From Sorangium cellulosum (GTDB taxonomy: Bacteria; Myxococcota_A; Polyangia; Polyangiales; Polyangiaceae), in contig NZ_CP012673.1 in NCBI RefSeq assembly GCF_002950945.1, positions 2,604,001 through 2,668,000 of the forward strand: a stretch of 64,000 nt of DNA. The letters are read 5' to 3'. A program made the translations under genes and the position numbers. Every line of letters starts with the position of its first letter. Position 1 is the first letter of the stretch. Under the pieces are notes generated by a model. That model searched no databases, had not been told where the DNA came from, and saw only the letters and a program-made list of their open reading frames with translations. This document shows, piece by piece, positions 63,783 to 64,000 of this stretch.

Positions 63783-64000
63783 AGGCGTGCTCCTTGCAGA
63801 ATGCGTGGTGCACGGGGGCGAGCGCCGGAGCCGGAGTGGCGGCGGCGGGCGCCGAGCCCGTGCTGGAAACGGCGGCGCGCGCCGGAGCCGCGATGGCGGC
63901 GGCGGCGGGCGCCGGGCCGGTGCTGGAGGCGACGGCGAGCGCCGACTCCGCGATGAGGGCGGCGGGCGCGAGCCCGCGCTGGAAACGACGGCGCGCGCCA
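63783..64000. repeat. Degenerate Ala/Pro-type tandem repeat upstream of mglA
   Basis: From about 63815 to the window end lie three imperfect units of about 55-60 bp containing GGCGGGCGC and GTGCTGGA(A/G). On the minus strand one frame reads as an Ala/Pro/Ser/Thr-rich tail (SSTGPAPAAAAIAAPARA) without a stop before mglA. It could be the low-complexity 3' end of an upstream gene cut by the window, or noncoding repeat. No MglB motif is visible. Confidence 0.5.

Overview
The window is very GC-rich and gene-dense. Many GTG starts, 4-bp GTGA stop/start overlaps, abundant lipoproteins, paired DUF1592/DUF1552 genes, an FHA-sigma54 activator, an MglA-type GTPase and a MYXO-CTERM-like tail on a polysaccharide lyase point to a large-genome myxobacterium, probably Sorangium/Polyangiales. 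That assignment is inference from gene content. No rRNA, tRNA, CRISPR array, prophage or intact transposase was recognised.

Region by region. 1-1024: end of an AAA ATPase gene plus a TOPRIM-like partner, possibly a defence pair cut by the window edge. 1173-3607: a P450 and a DUF808 membrane protein. 3951-8657 (minus): a compact PQQ operon, pqqA-pqqB-pqqC-pqqDE (fused)-MFS transporter. 8889-13542 (minus): ferredoxin/metallo-beta-lactamase fusion and a sugar ABC importer without its ATPase. 13859-16909 (minus): alpha/beta hydrolase, flavin oxidoreductase and M28 peptidase. 17081-20834: a broken nrfA 3' remnant facing a PhyH-GNAT-MFS operon. 20895-25281: epoxide hydrolase, PNGase F-like lipoprotein, VOC protein and esterase lipoprotein. 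25432-32463 (minus): DUF2089 regulator with membrane partner, polysaccharide lyase, aldose epimerase, PAS-PAS-STAS protein and Ohr. 32754-37332: LEA2 lipoprotein, hydrolase, membrane MutS-like ATPase and transaldolase. 37650-40312: two methyltransferases and a polysaccharide deacetylase, joined by 8-bp overlaps. 40419-44850: an unknown acidic protein, then an ACP-methyltransferase-acyl-AMP ligase-small Cys protein cassette in which the ligase is frameshifted. 44981-48099: DUF1592 and DUF1552. 48425-53453: GH5 cellulase, a GAT-like lipoprotein and a MATE pump. 53542-58673: small disordered protein, zinc-ribbon protein, FHA-sigma54 activator, Smr protein, a protein that is about 55% methionine, and an orphan histidine kinase. 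58965-63782: LigD with a degenerate ligase domain, an MFS pump and MglA.

The most unusual signal is architectural. Four of the eight convergent gene junctions carry large inverted repeats: 3632-3921, 23761-24107, 48107-48352 and 63072-63148. The first two belong to one family. They are built from heptads (TCTTTCG/TCTCTCG and complement) and hexads, and they differ by a paired substitution (GAAC-type hexads against GATC-type hexads) that changes both arms together and keeps the stem perfect. No junction of another orientation carries anything comparable. This suggests a class of convergent-junction hairpin elements acting as bidirectional terminators, RNA 3'-end structures or cruciform/protein-binding sites.

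Other points of interest are the roughly 55% Met protein, the LigD whose nucleotidyl lysine is Gln and whose OB domain is missing, the PqqD-PqqE fusion with a repeat-encoded Pro/Ala linker, the nrfA relic, and a (GC)5 tract at which the acyl-AMP ligase changes frame.
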